From Stenotrophomonas maltophilia (GTDB lineage Bacteria > Pseudomonadota > Gammaproteobacteria > Xanthomonadales > Xanthomonadaceae), in assembly GCF_003970865.1 (NCBI RefSeq), contig NZ_RXLZ01000003.1, forward strand, positions 1 through 64,000: DNA of 64,000 nt, written 5' to 3'. Each line of letters begins with the position of its first letter. Within the stretch, counting starts at the first letter, position 1. The notes under the pieces are model-generated. The model did no database searches. It saw nothing but the letters and a program-made list of their open reading frames with translations, and had not been told where the DNA came from. This document shows, in pieces, positions 15,708 to 24,139 of the stretch. The position numbers and the translations under genes are program-made.

Positions 15708-16679
15708 TCAGGCGAAGACGGCTTCGACCTGGGCCCAGCCGGCCGCGTCGACCTGCTCCAGTACGTCCAGTGCCTGCAGGTTCTGCAGCAGCTGGCTGAC
15801 CCGGCTGGCGCCGAGGATCACGCTGGAGACGTTCGGGTTGCGCAGGCACCAGGCGATGGCCAGCGTGGCCGGGGCGTGGCCCAGCGCGCGTGCCACCTCG
15901 CTGAAGCGCCTCACCTGGCCCAGGCGGGCCCCGGCGTCAGCACCCAGCACCAGGTCCTGCAACCACTCCATGCCTTCCCGCCCCAGCCGTGCATCGGCCG
16001 GGATGCCCTGGTCGTACTTGCCGGTGAGCAGGCCCGAGGCCAGCGGCGAGAAGATGGTGGTGCCCAGGCCGGCACCGGCATACAGCGGCGCGTATTCGAC
16101 CTCGACCCGCTCGCGGTGCAGCAGGTTGTACTGCGGCTGCTCCATCGACGGGCCCTGCAGGTTGTGCGCCTCGGCGATGTCCAGCGCCTGCTGGATCTGC
16201 GCCGCCGACCACTCCGAGGTGCCCCAGTAGAGGATCTTGCCCTGCCGCACCAGGGTGTCCATCGCGTGCACGGTCTCGGCGATCGGCGCGTCCGGATCCG
16301 GGCGGTGGCAGTAATAAAGGTCCAGGTAGTCCACCCGCAGGCGCTTGAGTGCGGCGTGGCAGGCGTCGGTCACGTGCTTGCGCGACAGCCCGCGCTGGGT
16401 CGGCCGCGGGTCCTTGGCGCTGCCGAAGAACACCTTGCTGGACACGCAGAAACCGTCGCGCGGCAGGCGCAGGTCGGTGATCACGTCACCCATGACCTGT
16501 TCGGCACGGCCGTTGGCATAGCCCTCGGCGTTGTCGAAGAAGTTGACGCCATGATCCCAGGCGGCGGCCACCAGGTTGCGGGCCTCATCGCGCGGGACCT
16601 GGTCGCCGAAGGTCACCCAGGCGCCGAAGGACAAGGCGGAAATCGGCAGGCCGGTGGAGCCCAGGCGACGGTATTGCAT
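15708..16679 (-). CDS. Aldo/keto reductase (potassium-channel beta-subunit-like)
   Basis: This 323-residue NADPH-dependent oxidoreductase has the AKR catalytic set: Asp in HGVNFFDNAEGYANGRAE (with Tyr of GYANG), Lys in VSSKVFF and His in YCHRPDPDAP. Cofactor-binding residues near the C-terminus (SSVILGASRVSQL) match the group related to Kv-channel beta subunits and YghZ. The substrate is unknown, probably an aldehyde. The ATG at 16679 has a GCAGGAG ribosome site. It is divergent from the nucleoside transporter. Confidence 0.88.
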   Translation of the reverse strand: MQYRRLGSTGLPISALSFGAWVTFGDQVPRDEARNLVAAAWDHGVNFFDNAEGYANGRAEQVMGDVITDLRLPRDGFCVSSKVFFGSAKDPRPTQRGLSRKHVTDACHAALKRLRVDYLDLYYCHRPDPDAPIAETVHAMDTLVRQGKILYWGTSEWSAAQIQQALDIAEAHNLQGPSMEQPQYNLLHRERVEVEYAPLYAGAGLGTTIFSPLASGLLTGKYDQGIPADARLGREGMEWLQDLVLGADAGARLGQVRRFSEVARALGHAPATLAIAWCLRNPNVSSVILGASRVSQLLQNLQALDVLEQVDAAGWAQVEAVFA

Positions 16680-16872
16680 GCGAATCTCCTGCTGCGGGCC
16701 CGCATCCGGGCCGGGATCGACCCCCATTCTACCTGCCGCCGCCAGCCGCAAGCCCTTGCCGTTGCTGGCCTGATCGGCACCGATGCCCGCGCGCACGCTG
16801 CTTTTTCTTGCCCCGGCCCCTGCCCTGCACTAGGCTTCCCGTTTTTCGCGACGCCCCAGGGGAGTCACTCAC

Positions 16873-18171
16873 ATGGTCGAAGGTTTGGGCAGGATCGGCT
16901 TCGGCCTGTTCGGGTTGGCGGTGCTGATCGGCATCACCTGGTTGTTTTCCAATAACAAGCGCGCGGTTGACTGGAAGCTGGTTGCCACCGGTATCACCCT
17001 GCAGATCGCCTTCGCGGCGCTGGTGATCCTGGTGCCGGGCGGGCGCGACGTGTTCGACGCGCTGGGCAAGGGCTTCGTCAAGATCCTCAGCTACGTCAAC
17101 GAGGGCTCGGGCTTCATCTTCGGCTCGTTGATGGACACCAAGAATTACGGCTTCATCTTCGCCTTCCAGGTGTTGCCGACCATCATCTTCTTCTCTGCGC
17201 TGATGGGGGTGATGTACCACCTCAACATCATGCAGGGCATCGTGCGCGTGATGGCCTGGTCCATCACCAAGGTGATGCGCGTGTCGGGTGCGGAAACCAC
17301 CAGCGTCTGCGCCAGCGTCTTCATCGGCCAGACCGAGGCGCCGCTGACCGTGCGCCCGTACATCGCCAAGATGACCCAGTCCGAGCTGCTGACCATGATG
17401 ATCGGCGGCATGGCGCACATCGCCGGCGGCGTGCTGGCGGCCTACGTGGGCATGCTTGGCGGCGGTGATCCGGCGCAGCAGGCCTTCTACGCCAAGCACC
17501 TGCTGGCAGCCAGCATCATGGCGGCCCCGGCCACCCTGGTCGTGGCCAAGCTGCTGATCCCGGAAACCGGCACCCCGCTGACCCGCGGCACGGTGAAGAT
17601 GGAAGTCGAAAAGACCTCCAGCAACATCATCGACGCGGCCGCTGCCGGCGCCGGTGACGGCCTGAAGCTGGCGCTGAACATCGGCGCGATGCTGCTGGCC
17701 TTCATCGCCCTGATCGCGCTGCTGAACGCACCGCTGACCTGGATCGGCGATGTGACCGGCCTGGCCGCTGCCATCGGCAAGCCGACCAACCTGTCGACCA
17801 TCTTCGGCTACGTGCTGGCCCCGATCGCCTGGGTGATCGGTACGCCGTGGGCCGATGCCACCACCGTCGGCTCGCTGATCGGCCAGAAGGTCGTGATCAA
17901 CGAGTTCGTGGCCTACACCGAGCTGTCGCAGATCGTGAACGGCCAGATCGCCGGCGTGAGCCTGTCCGAGGAAGGTCGCCTGATCGCTACCTACGCGCTG
18001 TGCGGCTTCGCCAACTTCAGCTCGATCGCGATCCAGATCGGCGGCATCGGTGGCCTGGCCCCGGAACGTCGCCACGACCTGGCCAAGTTCGGCCTGCGCG
18101 CCGTGCTGGGCGGTACCATTGCCACCTTCATGACGGCGACCATCGCCGGCGTGCTGACGCACTTCAGTTGA
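16873..18171 (+). CDS. Concentrative nucleoside transporter (NupC/CNT family)
   Basis: This 432-residue inner-membrane symporter has about ten helices and the CNT signatures GQTEAPLTVRPYI (near residues 153-165) and VINEFVAYTEL (near 340-350). CNT proteins bring nucleosides in with H+ or Na+. The kinase gene 25 bp downstream suggests a nucleoside or ribose salvage unit. The ATG at 16873 lies 11 bp after a GGGGAG ribosome site. Confidence 0.9.
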   Translation: MVEGLGRIGFGLFGLAVLIGITWLFSNNKRAVDWKLVATGITLQIAFAALVILVPGGRDVFDALGKGFVKILSYVNEGSGFIFGSLMDTKNYGFIFAFQVLPTIIFFSALMGVMYHLNIMQGIVRVMAWSITKVMRVSGAETTSVCASVFIGQTEAPLTVRPYIAKMTQSELLTMMIGGMAHIAGGVLAAYVGMLGGGDPAQQAFYAKHLLAASIMAAPATLVVAKLLIPETGTPLTRGTVKMEVEKTSSNIIDAAAAGAGDGLKLALNIGAMLLAFIALIALLNAPLTWIGDVTGLAAAIGKPTNLSTIFGYVLAPIAWVIGTPWADATTVGSLIGQKVVINEFVAYTELSQIVNGQIAGVSLSEEGRLIATYALCGFANFSSIAIQIGGIGGLAPERRHDLAKFGLRAVLGGTIATFMTATIAGVLTHFS

Positions 18172-18196
18172 ACCCTTGGTTGAGAAAAGATTCCCT

Positions 18197-19162
18197 ATGA
18201 GCAGCAGTGTCGTTGTCGTCGGTTCCTTCAATGTCGATCACGTGTGGCGGTGCGAGTCGCTGCCGGCACCGGGTGCGACCATTGCCGGCCGTTACAGCAC
18301 CGGCCCCGGTGGCAAGGGCTTCAACCAGGCCGTGGCGGCCTGCCGCGCCGGTGCGGACACCCACTTCGTGTGTGCGCTGGGCGACGACGCCGGTGGCACC
18401 ACCGCCCGTGAGCTGGCCGCGCAGGATGGTTTCGCGCTGATCGCCGAGGCCAGCAGCGAGCCGACCGGAACCGCCGGCATCTATGTCGATGCCCGTGGCC
18501 GCAACACCATCGTGATCGGCCCGGGGGCCAACGCCGCGCTGAGCACCGACTTCCTGCAACAGCAGCAGGCCCTGCTGACCGGCGCCAAGGTGGTGCTGGT
18601 GCAGCTGGAATCGCCGGTGCAGACCATTGAAGCGGCGCTGGCCACGGCCCGCGAGGCCGGCGTCACCACCGTGCTCAACACCGCACCGGCCGACGCCCCC
18701 TCGACCATCGGCCTGCTCAAGCTGGCCGATGTGATCACCCCGAACGAGACCGAGTTCGCCGCCCTGCTCGGCCGCCATGTCGGTGAGCGCGTGGATGCCA
18801 ACGACGTCGCTGCGCTGGATGGCGCCAGCCTGCACGCGCTGTGCCGCAAGCTGGTCGGCAACGGCACGGTGGTGGTCACGCTGGGTTCGGTGGGCGTGTT
18901 CGTGTCGCATGCCGACGAGAACCTGCGCGGCGATACCCAGGCGTACTACCGCGTGGGTGCCGAACAGGTGCAGGCGATCGACACCACCGGTGCCGGTGAC
19001 GCCTTCAACGGTGCGCTGGCCGCGTCGCTGGCGCAGGTGGCCGACGCCCCGTTCGCCCGCCACGTGCGCTTCGCCAACCAGTTCGCCGGTCGTTCGACCG
19101 AGAAGGAAGGCGCTGCAGCGGCGATGCCGCGCTTCACCCCGGCCGACGCCGAAGCAAAGTAA
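18197..19162 (+). CDS. PfkB-family carbohydrate kinase, ribokinase-like
   Basis: This 321-residue kinase has the ribokinase N-terminal motif (GPGGKGFNQAVAACRAGA, about residues 35-52) and the C-terminal catalytic motif DTTGAGDAFNGALAAS with the catalytic Asp. PNETEF in the middle is also typical. It probably phosphorylates ribose or a nucleoside taken up by the transporter encoded just upstream. The ATG at 18197 begins the standard opening VVVVGSFNVDHV; a TTG at 18176 would add seven residues. Confidence 0.85.
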   Translation: MSSSVVVVGSFNVDHVWRCESLPAPGATIAGRYSTGPGGKGFNQAVAACRAGADTHFVCALGDDAGGTTARELAAQDGFALIAEASSEPTGTAGIYVDARGRNTIVIGPGANAALSTDFLQQQQALLTGAKVVLVQLESPVQTIEAALATAREAGVTTVLNTAPADAPSTIGLLKLADVITPNETEFAALLGRHVGERVDANDVAALDGASLHALCRKLVGNGTVVVTLGSVGVFVSHADENLRGDTQAYYRVGAEQVQAIDTTGAGDAFNGALAASLAQVADAPFARHVRFANQFAGRSTEKEGAAAAMPRFTPADAEAK

Positions 19163-19211
19163 TTCCACGCCTCGCGCGGATGAAGTAGATCCACGCCATG
19201 CGTGGATGAAG
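19162..19211 (+). repeat. SMAG-like palindrome with a degenerate tandem copy
   Basis: A full unit, GTAGATCCACGCCATGCGTG then GATGAAG, is at 19185-19211. A decayed copy (TTCCACGCCTCGCGCGGATGAA) directly precedes it at 19162-19183. Both sit between the kinase stop codon and its terminator. Confidence 0.75.
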
Positions 19212-19244
19212 AAGCCCGGGTGTGCAGACACCCGGGCTTTTTTG
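19212..19244 (+). terminator. Intrinsic terminator of the transporter-kinase operon
   Basis: AGCCCGGGTGT and its complement form an 11-bp GC-rich stem around a GCAG loop, followed by a run of seven T residues. Confidence 0.9.
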
Positions 19245-19252
19245 TTTGCCTT

Positions 19253-20473
19253 TCAATGAGGCAGATCCACGCCATGCGTGGATGAGCGAGACCGGGCAAG
19301 CCGCCGCAGCAGCAGGGCCGCGACGATTGCCAGCAGCGCCACGGCAGCAGCCACCACGCCCAGCGAGGCAAGCCCGAAGCGTTCGATGGCTCCACCTCCC
19401 AGCAGCGCGCCCAGGCCGATTCCGGCGTTGGCCGCGGACACATTCAAGGTTCCCGCCAGCGCCTGCGCCTGGGGCGCCGCACGCATCACCCGCACCTGGC
19501 ACAGCGGGAACAATGCGGTATGCGCCACACCCCACAGGGCCAGTGCGATCAGCACGAACGTGCCGTGGCCGGCCAGCCCGACACTGGCCAGCATGCCCAG
19601 CGCCAGCACCGCGCAGAACACCAGGGTCGCGCCCAGCGGCGCACGATCGACCCAGCGCCCACCCAGTGCATTGCCGATCAACCCGACAGCTCCGAAGCCC
19701 ATCAGCCACCAGCCCACCTGTGCCGCCGGTACCTGCATCAGCCGCTCCAGCACATCGGCCAGGTAGGTATAGGCAGCAAACATCGCGGTGAACACCAGCA
19801 CCGACAGCAGCACATGGCCCAGCAACTGCGGCTGGCGCAGCAACCGTGCCTGTTCGCCCAGCGCGCGCCGCGGTCCGGCCACGGTCTCCGGCATCCACAA
19901 CGCCAGCGCGCCCGCCATCAACAGCGACAGGGCCGCCAACAGCCAGAAGCTGCCGCGCCAACCGAGGGCGTCGGCGGCCAACGTACCCAGCGGGATACCG
20001 AACAGCATTGCGGCGGTGATACCCAGGTAGACCCGCGCGACCGCACGACCTCCCTGCCCTGCAGGGGCCAGTTGCGCAGCAGTCTCACTGGCGGTGCCCC
20101 AGAACACCGGCAGGGCCAGTGCCGGCAGCACCCGCGCCAGCGCCAGCAGCCACGGCTGCGTGGCCATCGCGGCCAGCGCGTTGGAACCCGCGAACAACAG
20201 CAGGATGACCACGAACAGGCGGCGCCGGCCGACGTGTGACAGCAGCGCGGTCAATGGTGGCCCGGCCAGCATCACGGTGAACGCGAACAAGGTGACCAGC
20301 TGCCCCGCTCGGGCGATGCCAAGGCCAAGGTCGCGCGCCAGCGCGGGCAGCAGGCCGACGATCAGGAACTCGGTGGTGACGATGACGAAGGCGGACACCG
20401 CCAGCAGGACGACCGAAAGGCGTGCGCGGGCATTTGCGTGGACAGCGGCCACGGCGGAATCGAGGGAGGACAT
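19253..20473 (-). CDS. MFS transporter, DHA1 family
   Basis: This 406-residue protein has twelve hydrophobic segments. Helix 1 has TTEFLIVGLLPALA, and the loop between helices 2 and 3 has LTALLSHVGRRR. It is divergent from a LysR regulator gene with a 92-bp gap, a layout that usually means the regulator controls it. Its last ten residues (SSTHGVDLPH) are encoded by a SMAG-like repeat, so the C-terminal tail is repeat-derived. No clear ribosome site precedes the ATG at 20473. The substrate is unknown; drug or metabolite efflux is inferred from family. Confidence 0.85.
   Translation of the reverse strand: MSSLDSAVAAVHANARARLSVVLLAVSAFVIVTTEFLIVGLLPALARDLGLGIARAGQLVTLFAFTVMLAGPPLTALLSHVGRRRLFVVILLLFAGSNALAAMATQPWLLALARVLPALALPVFWGTASETAAQLAPAGQGGRAVARVYLGITAAMLFGIPLGTLAADALGWRGSFWLLAALSLLMAGALALWMPETVAGPRRALGEQARLLRQPQLLGHVLLSVLVFTAMFAAYTYLADVLERLMQVPAAQVGWWLMGFGAVGLIGNALGGRWVDRAPLGATLVFCAVLALGMLASVGLAGHGTFVLIALALWGVAHTALFPLCQVRVMRAAPQAQALAGTLNVSAANAGIGLGALLGGGAIERFGLASLGVVAAAVALLAIVAALLLRRLARSRSSTHGVDLPH
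19262..19285 (-). repeat. SMAG-like palindrome inside the MFS coding end
   Basis: AGATCCACGCCATGCGTGGA with flanks matches the unit at 19185-19211. It encodes the tail of the overlapping minus-strand transporter. Confidence 0.75.
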
Positions 20474-20565
20474 GAGCGGGCATCAGAACAGGGGCCGCCA
20501 GCCTATTTCCTCCCTGGATTCCGATTGCTGCTATGTTTTCCATCGATTCCGGACAGAAATTCCCC

Positions 20566-21483
20566 ATGCTTCCCACCGAGCGCCTGCGCGGCATCGAGGC
20601 CTTCGTCGCCACCGCCGATGCCGGCAGCTTCACTGCCGCCGCCGAACGCCTGCACCTGACCAGTTCGGCGGTGGGCAAGACCATCGCACGGCTGGAGGCA
20701 CGCCTGGGCGCGCGGTTGTTCGAACGCAGCACGCGCCGCCTTCGCCTGACCGAGGCCGGTGAGGGCTTCTACCGCACCTGCGTGCGGGTGCTGGGCGAAC
20801 TGGCCGATGCCGAGTCGGTGCTGGTCGCGCACGCAGACGCGCCCGTGGGCCGCCTGCGGGTGGATGCGCCGGCCACCTTCGGGCGCCTCAAAGTCTGGCC
20901 GTTGCTGCTGCAGCTGGCCGCCGAGTTTCCACAGTTGCATCCGCAGGTGACCTTCAGCGACCGCTTCAGCGACCTCGCCGAGGACGGCGTCGACCTCGCC
21001 GTGCGCATCGGCGGTCCCGAGCCGCTGCCCGCCCCTCTGGGCAGCCGCCTGCTCGGTTACGAATGCCTGCGCTTCTGCGCCTCCCCGGCCTACCTGCTTC
21101 GCCATGGCCAGCCCCGCTCGGCCGCCGAGCTGGCCGGACATGACGGTGTGCTGTTCGGACGCGCGGACGGCAGCATCGGGCCGTGGCAGGTGGCCGATGG
21201 CGGGCAGCGCACTACACCGCTGCAGGCCCGCGCGCGCCTGGTGGTTGGCAGCGCCGAGGCCCAGGTGGCGGCGGTCGAGGCCGGCTTCGGCATCGCGCAG
21301 CTGGCCACCTGGCTGGTCGATGACGCGCTGGCGCGCGGCAGCCTGGTCTCGATCCTGCCGTCGCTGGACTGCCGCGGCCTGCCGCTGCGCCTGCTGTGGC
21401 CGCAGGGCCGGCAGCGACTGCCACGCGTGGACGTGGCCCTGGACCGTCTCGGCGCCGGGTTGCAGATCGATCCGCCGCGCTGA
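20566..21483 (+). CDS. LysR-family transcriptional regulator
   Basis: This 305-residue regulator has a winged helix-turn-helix (residues 1-60: LRGIEAFVATADAGSFTAAA and RLHLTSSAVGKTIARLEARL) and a periplasmic-binding-like effector domain from about 90 to the end. It is divergent from the MFS exporter at 19253-20473 and probably controls it. The ATG at 20566 gives the standard LysR spacing to the helix-turn-helix; an in-frame ATG at 20533 would add 11 residues. Neither has a clear ribosome site. Confidence 0.87.
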   Translation: MLPTERLRGIEAFVATADAGSFTAAAERLHLTSSAVGKTIARLEARLGARLFERSTRRLRLTEAGEGFYRTCVRVLGELADAESVLVAHADAPVGRLRVDAPATFGRLKVWPLLLQLAAEFPQLHPQVTFSDRFSDLAEDGVDLAVRIGGPEPLPAPLGSRLLGYECLRFCASPAYLLRHGQPRSAAELAGHDGVLFGRADGSIGPWQVADGGQRTTPLQARARLVVGSAEAQVAAVEAGFGIAQLATWLVDDALARGSLVSILPSLDCRGLPLRLLWPQGRQRLPRVDVALDRLGAGLQIDPPR

Positions 21484-21592
21484 GCGCAGCGCCATCAGCG
21501 GCGGTCGCATCGAACGGCTGCGACTGCCGGTCGCATTGCCCGCATCCGGCCCCTCACCCACCATCCGCGCAGCGTTTCAGCGTGGGCAGGAC

Positions 21593-22024
21593 ATGGACGG
21601 ATTCCCCTGGTTGCTGGTTGCTGCCGCCGGTAGTGCCATCGCAGCCTTGCTGCATATCGGCTGCATTGCCTTCGGCGCCGCGTGGTACAGGTACTTCGGT
21701 GCTGGCCAGCGCATGGTCCGGCTGGCACAGGCCGGGCATTGGTGGCCGCCGCTGATGACCGCCGGCATTACTGCCGTGCTGGTGGCCTGGACGCTGTACG
21801 CACTGGCCGCCGCGGGCTGGCATTCGCCGCTGCCGGCCAGCCGTCTGGTCCTGTCAGGCATCGCCCTGCTGTTGCTGCTGCGCGCGGCGATGGGCTTCGC
21901 GCTGGCCCTGTTCCGCCCCGGCTACAACGGCGTACGCTTCTGGGCGGCCAGTTCGCTGGTCTGCCTGGGCCTGGGGCTGGCCTTCGCCGTGGGTACCCGC
22001 CAGGCCTGGCAGAGCCTGGGGTAG
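21593..22024 (+). CDS. Four-helix inner-membrane protein, hypothetical
   Basis: This 143-residue protein has four predicted membrane helices (near 7-28, 47-72, 84-105 and 115-135) with Arg-rich short loops (WYRYFGAGQRMVR). I do not recognise a named function. The ATG at 21593 follows a GCAGGA ribosome site. It lies 110 bp after the LysR gene on the same strand and may be independent. Confidence 0.65.
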   Translation: MDGFPWLLVAAAGSAIAALLHIGCIAFGAAWYRYFGAGQRMVRLAQAGHWWPPLMTAGITAVLVAWTLYALAAAGWHSPLPASRLVLSGIALLLLLRAAMGFALALFRPGYNGVRFWAASSLVCLGLGLAFAVGTRQAWQSLG

Positions 22025-22159
22025 CCGCCCACCATCGCCCGCCCTTGGGGGCGGCGGAAGCAACCGTCAAGCATCTGCTGATGCCAGTACGGCATGAGGT
22101 CGGTGCCGATCGGCCTGAACCGGACCGCGCCCGACGCGGCCGTATCGCCGCGCGCGCCC

Positions 22160-22165
22160 TACAAT
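22160..22165 (+). promoter_or_regulatory. dusB: -10 hexamer TACAAT six bases before the dusB ATG
   Basis: With normal spacing, transcription would start at or next to the ATG, giving a leaderless message. No Shine-Dalgarno sequence is present. Confidence 0.55.
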
Positions 22166-22171
22166 GGCCGC

Positions 22172-23167
22172 ATGCAGATCGGCCCGTACACCATTGCCCC
22201 CAACGTCGTGCTGGCGCCCATGGCCGGCGTCACCGACAAGCCCTTCCGCCTGCTGTGCAAACGGCTGGGCGCGGGTCTGGCCGCCTCGGAAATGACCATC
22301 AGTGATCCGCGCTTCTGGAACACGCGCAAGTCGATCCACCGCATGGACCATGACGGCGAACCGGCTCCGATCAGCGTGCAGATCGCCGGCACCGAGCCGC
22401 AGCAGCTGGCCGAGGCCGCACGCTACAACGTCGACCACGGCGCGCAGATCATCGACATCAACATGGGCTGCCCGGCCAAGAAGGTCTGCAACGCCTGGGC
22501 CGGTTCGGCACTGATGCGCGACGAGCAGCTGGTGGCGCGCATCCTCGAGGCCGTCGTCAACGCGGTGGACGTGCCGGTCACGCTGAAGATCCGCACCGGT
22601 TGGGACTGCGACCATCGCAATGGCCCGCTGATCGCACGCATCGCCGAGGACAGCGGTATTGCGGCACTGGCGGTGCACGGCCGTACCCGCGACCAGCACT
22701 ACACCGGCCAGGCAGAGTACGCCACGATCGGCGAGATCAAGGCCGCGCTGCGCATTCCGGTCATCGCCAACGGCGATATCGATTCGCCGCAGAAGGCGGC
22801 CTATGTCCTGAAGGAAACCGGCGTGGACGCGGTGATGATCGGTCGCTCGGCGCAGGGCCGGCCGTGGATTTTCCGCGAAGTGGCGCACTACCTGGCCACC
22901 GGCGAGGAACTGCCGCCGCCCTCGCTGGCGGAAGTGCGCGACATCCTGCTCGGCCACCTGCACGCGTTGCATGCGTTCTATGGCGAGCCGCAGGGCGTGC
23001 GCATCGCGCGCAAGCACCTGGGCTGGTATGCCAAGGACCAGCCGGAGAATGCCGCCTTCCGCGCGGTGGTCAATCGTGCCGAAGACCCGCAGAGCCAGAT
23101 CGCGCTGACCACTGAATACTTCGACCGCCTGATCGCCGGGGAACCGGCGCTGTCTTCGGCGGCCTGA
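22172..23167 (+). CDS. dusB: tRNA-dihydrouridine synthase B
   Basis: This 331-residue flavoenzyme reduces uridine in the D-loop of tRNA. It has an FMN-binding TIM barrel (VVLAPMAGVTDKPFR near residues 12-26), the catalytic Cys in INMGCPAKKVCN (near 100), KIRTGW, the HGRTRDQHY motif and ANGDI, then a C-terminal helical tRNA-binding domain. The DusB subgroup is the best fit. No fis gene follows, unlike in enterobacteria. The ATG at 22172 lacks a ribosome site but lies 6 bp after a TACAAT hexamer. Confidence 0.92.
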   Translation: MQIGPYTIAPNVVLAPMAGVTDKPFRLLCKRLGAGLAASEMTISDPRFWNTRKSIHRMDHDGEPAPISVQIAGTEPQQLAEAARYNVDHGAQIIDINMGCPAKKVCNAWAGSALMRDEQLVARILEAVVNAVDVPVTLKIRTGWDCDHRNGPLIARIAEDSGIAALAVHGRTRDQHYTGQAEYATIGEIKAALRIPVIANGDIDSPQKAAYVLKETGVDAVMIGRSAQGRPWIFREVAHYLATGEELPPPSLAEVRDILLGHLHALHAFYGEPQGVRIARKHLGWYAKDQPENAAFRAVVNRAEDPQSQIALTTEYFDRLIAGEPALSSAA

Positions 23168-23190
23168 GCCGCCCGCCCCGCGTTTCCGAA

Positions 23191-23213
23191 CAGTCGAGCC
23201 AGCTCGACGCTAC
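23191..23213 (-). repeat. SMAG-like GTAG palindrome
   Basis: On the minus strand it reads GTAGCGTCGAGCTGGCTCGA then CTG. It lies between dusB and the methyltransferase. Confidence 0.75.
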
Positions 23214-23227
23214 AAGAGCCCGCCGTC

Positions 23228-24055
23228 ATGACCCCGCCGATCTCCTCCCCGACCTACCTGCACGGGTTCTCCGGCACCGAGCAGCAGCGCCTGATGACCC
23301 AGGCCCGGCTGCTGGAATCGAGCATCTTCGGCCAGATCGACTACAGCGGCGCGCGGCGCCTGCTGGAAGTCGGCAGCGGCGTCGGCGCACAGACCGAGAT
23401 CCTGCTGCGCCGCTTCCCCGAGCTGCACGTGACCGGCGTGGATCTGAGCGAAACGCAGCTGGCCACCGCGCGCGAGAACCTGGCGCGCACGCCGTGGTGC
23501 AGCGACCGCTACACCCTGCAGCAGGCCGACGCCGGTGAACTGCCGTTCGAGGCACGCAGCTTCGATTCGGCGTTCCTGTGCTGGGTGCTGGAACACGTTC
23601 CGTCACCCGCACGTGTGTTGAGTGAAGTGCGCCGCGTGCTGGCCCCGGGGTCACCGGTGTACATCACCGAAGTGATGAATGCCTCGTTCCTGCTCGACCC
23701 GTATTCGCCGCACATCTGGCGTTACTGGATGGCGTTCAACGATTTCCAGTACGACCACGGGGGCGACCCGTTCGTCGGCGCCAAGCTGGGCAACCTGTTG
23801 CTGGCCGGCGGCTTCCGCGACGTGCACACCGAGATCAAGACCATCCACCTGGACAACCGCGAACCGGCACGCCGCAAGACGATGATCGCGTTCTGGGAAC
23901 AGCTGCTGCTGTCGGCCGCTGACCAGCTGCTGCAGGCCGGCTCGGTGGACGAGGAAACCGTGGAAGGCATGCGTCGCGAGTTCCGCCTGGTGCAGAACGA
24001 CCCGAACGCGGTGTTCTTCTATTCGTTCGTGCAGGGCCGCGCCACGGTGTATTGA
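23228..24055 (+). CDS. Class I SAM-dependent methyltransferase
   Basis: This 275-residue protein has a Rossmann-type SAM site: motif I LLEVGSGVGAQTEIL (about residues 45-59), an acidic residue in GVDLSETQL, motif II-like QQADAGELPF and the post-motif CWVLEHV. The C-terminal third is helical. The methyl acceptor is unknown. An unusual methylated target cannot be assigned from sequence. It lies 60 bp after dusB with a SMAG unit between, so it may have its own promoter. Confidence 0.8.
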   Translation: MTPPISSPTYLHGFSGTEQQRLMTQARLLESSIFGQIDYSGARRLLEVGSGVGAQTEILLRRFPELHVTGVDLSETQLATARENLARTPWCSDRYTLQQADAGELPFEARSFDSAFLCWVLEHVPSPARVLSEVRRVLAPGSPVYITEVMNASFLLDPYSPHIWRYWMAFNDFQYDHGGDPFVGAKLGNLLLAGGFRDVHTEIKTIHLDNREPARRKTMIAFWEQLLLSAADQLLQAGSVDEETVEGMRREFRLVQNDPNAVFFYSFVQGRATVY

Positions 24056-24073
24056 GCCGACGCGGCACTGTCC

Positions 24074-24139
24074 GTAGAGCCACGCCATGCGTGGCTGCCA
24101 GCGCCGATGTCCCGCCATCCACGCATGGCGTGGATCTAC
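24074..24139. repeat. Inverted pair of SMAG-like palindromes
   Basis: A plus unit at 24074-24101 (GTAGAGCCACGCCATGCGTG then GCTGCCAG) and a minus unit at 24116-24139 (GTAGATCCACGCCATGCGTG then GATG) lie between convergent genes. The TAG of the second unit is the stop codon of the YdjM-like gene. Confidence 0.85.
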
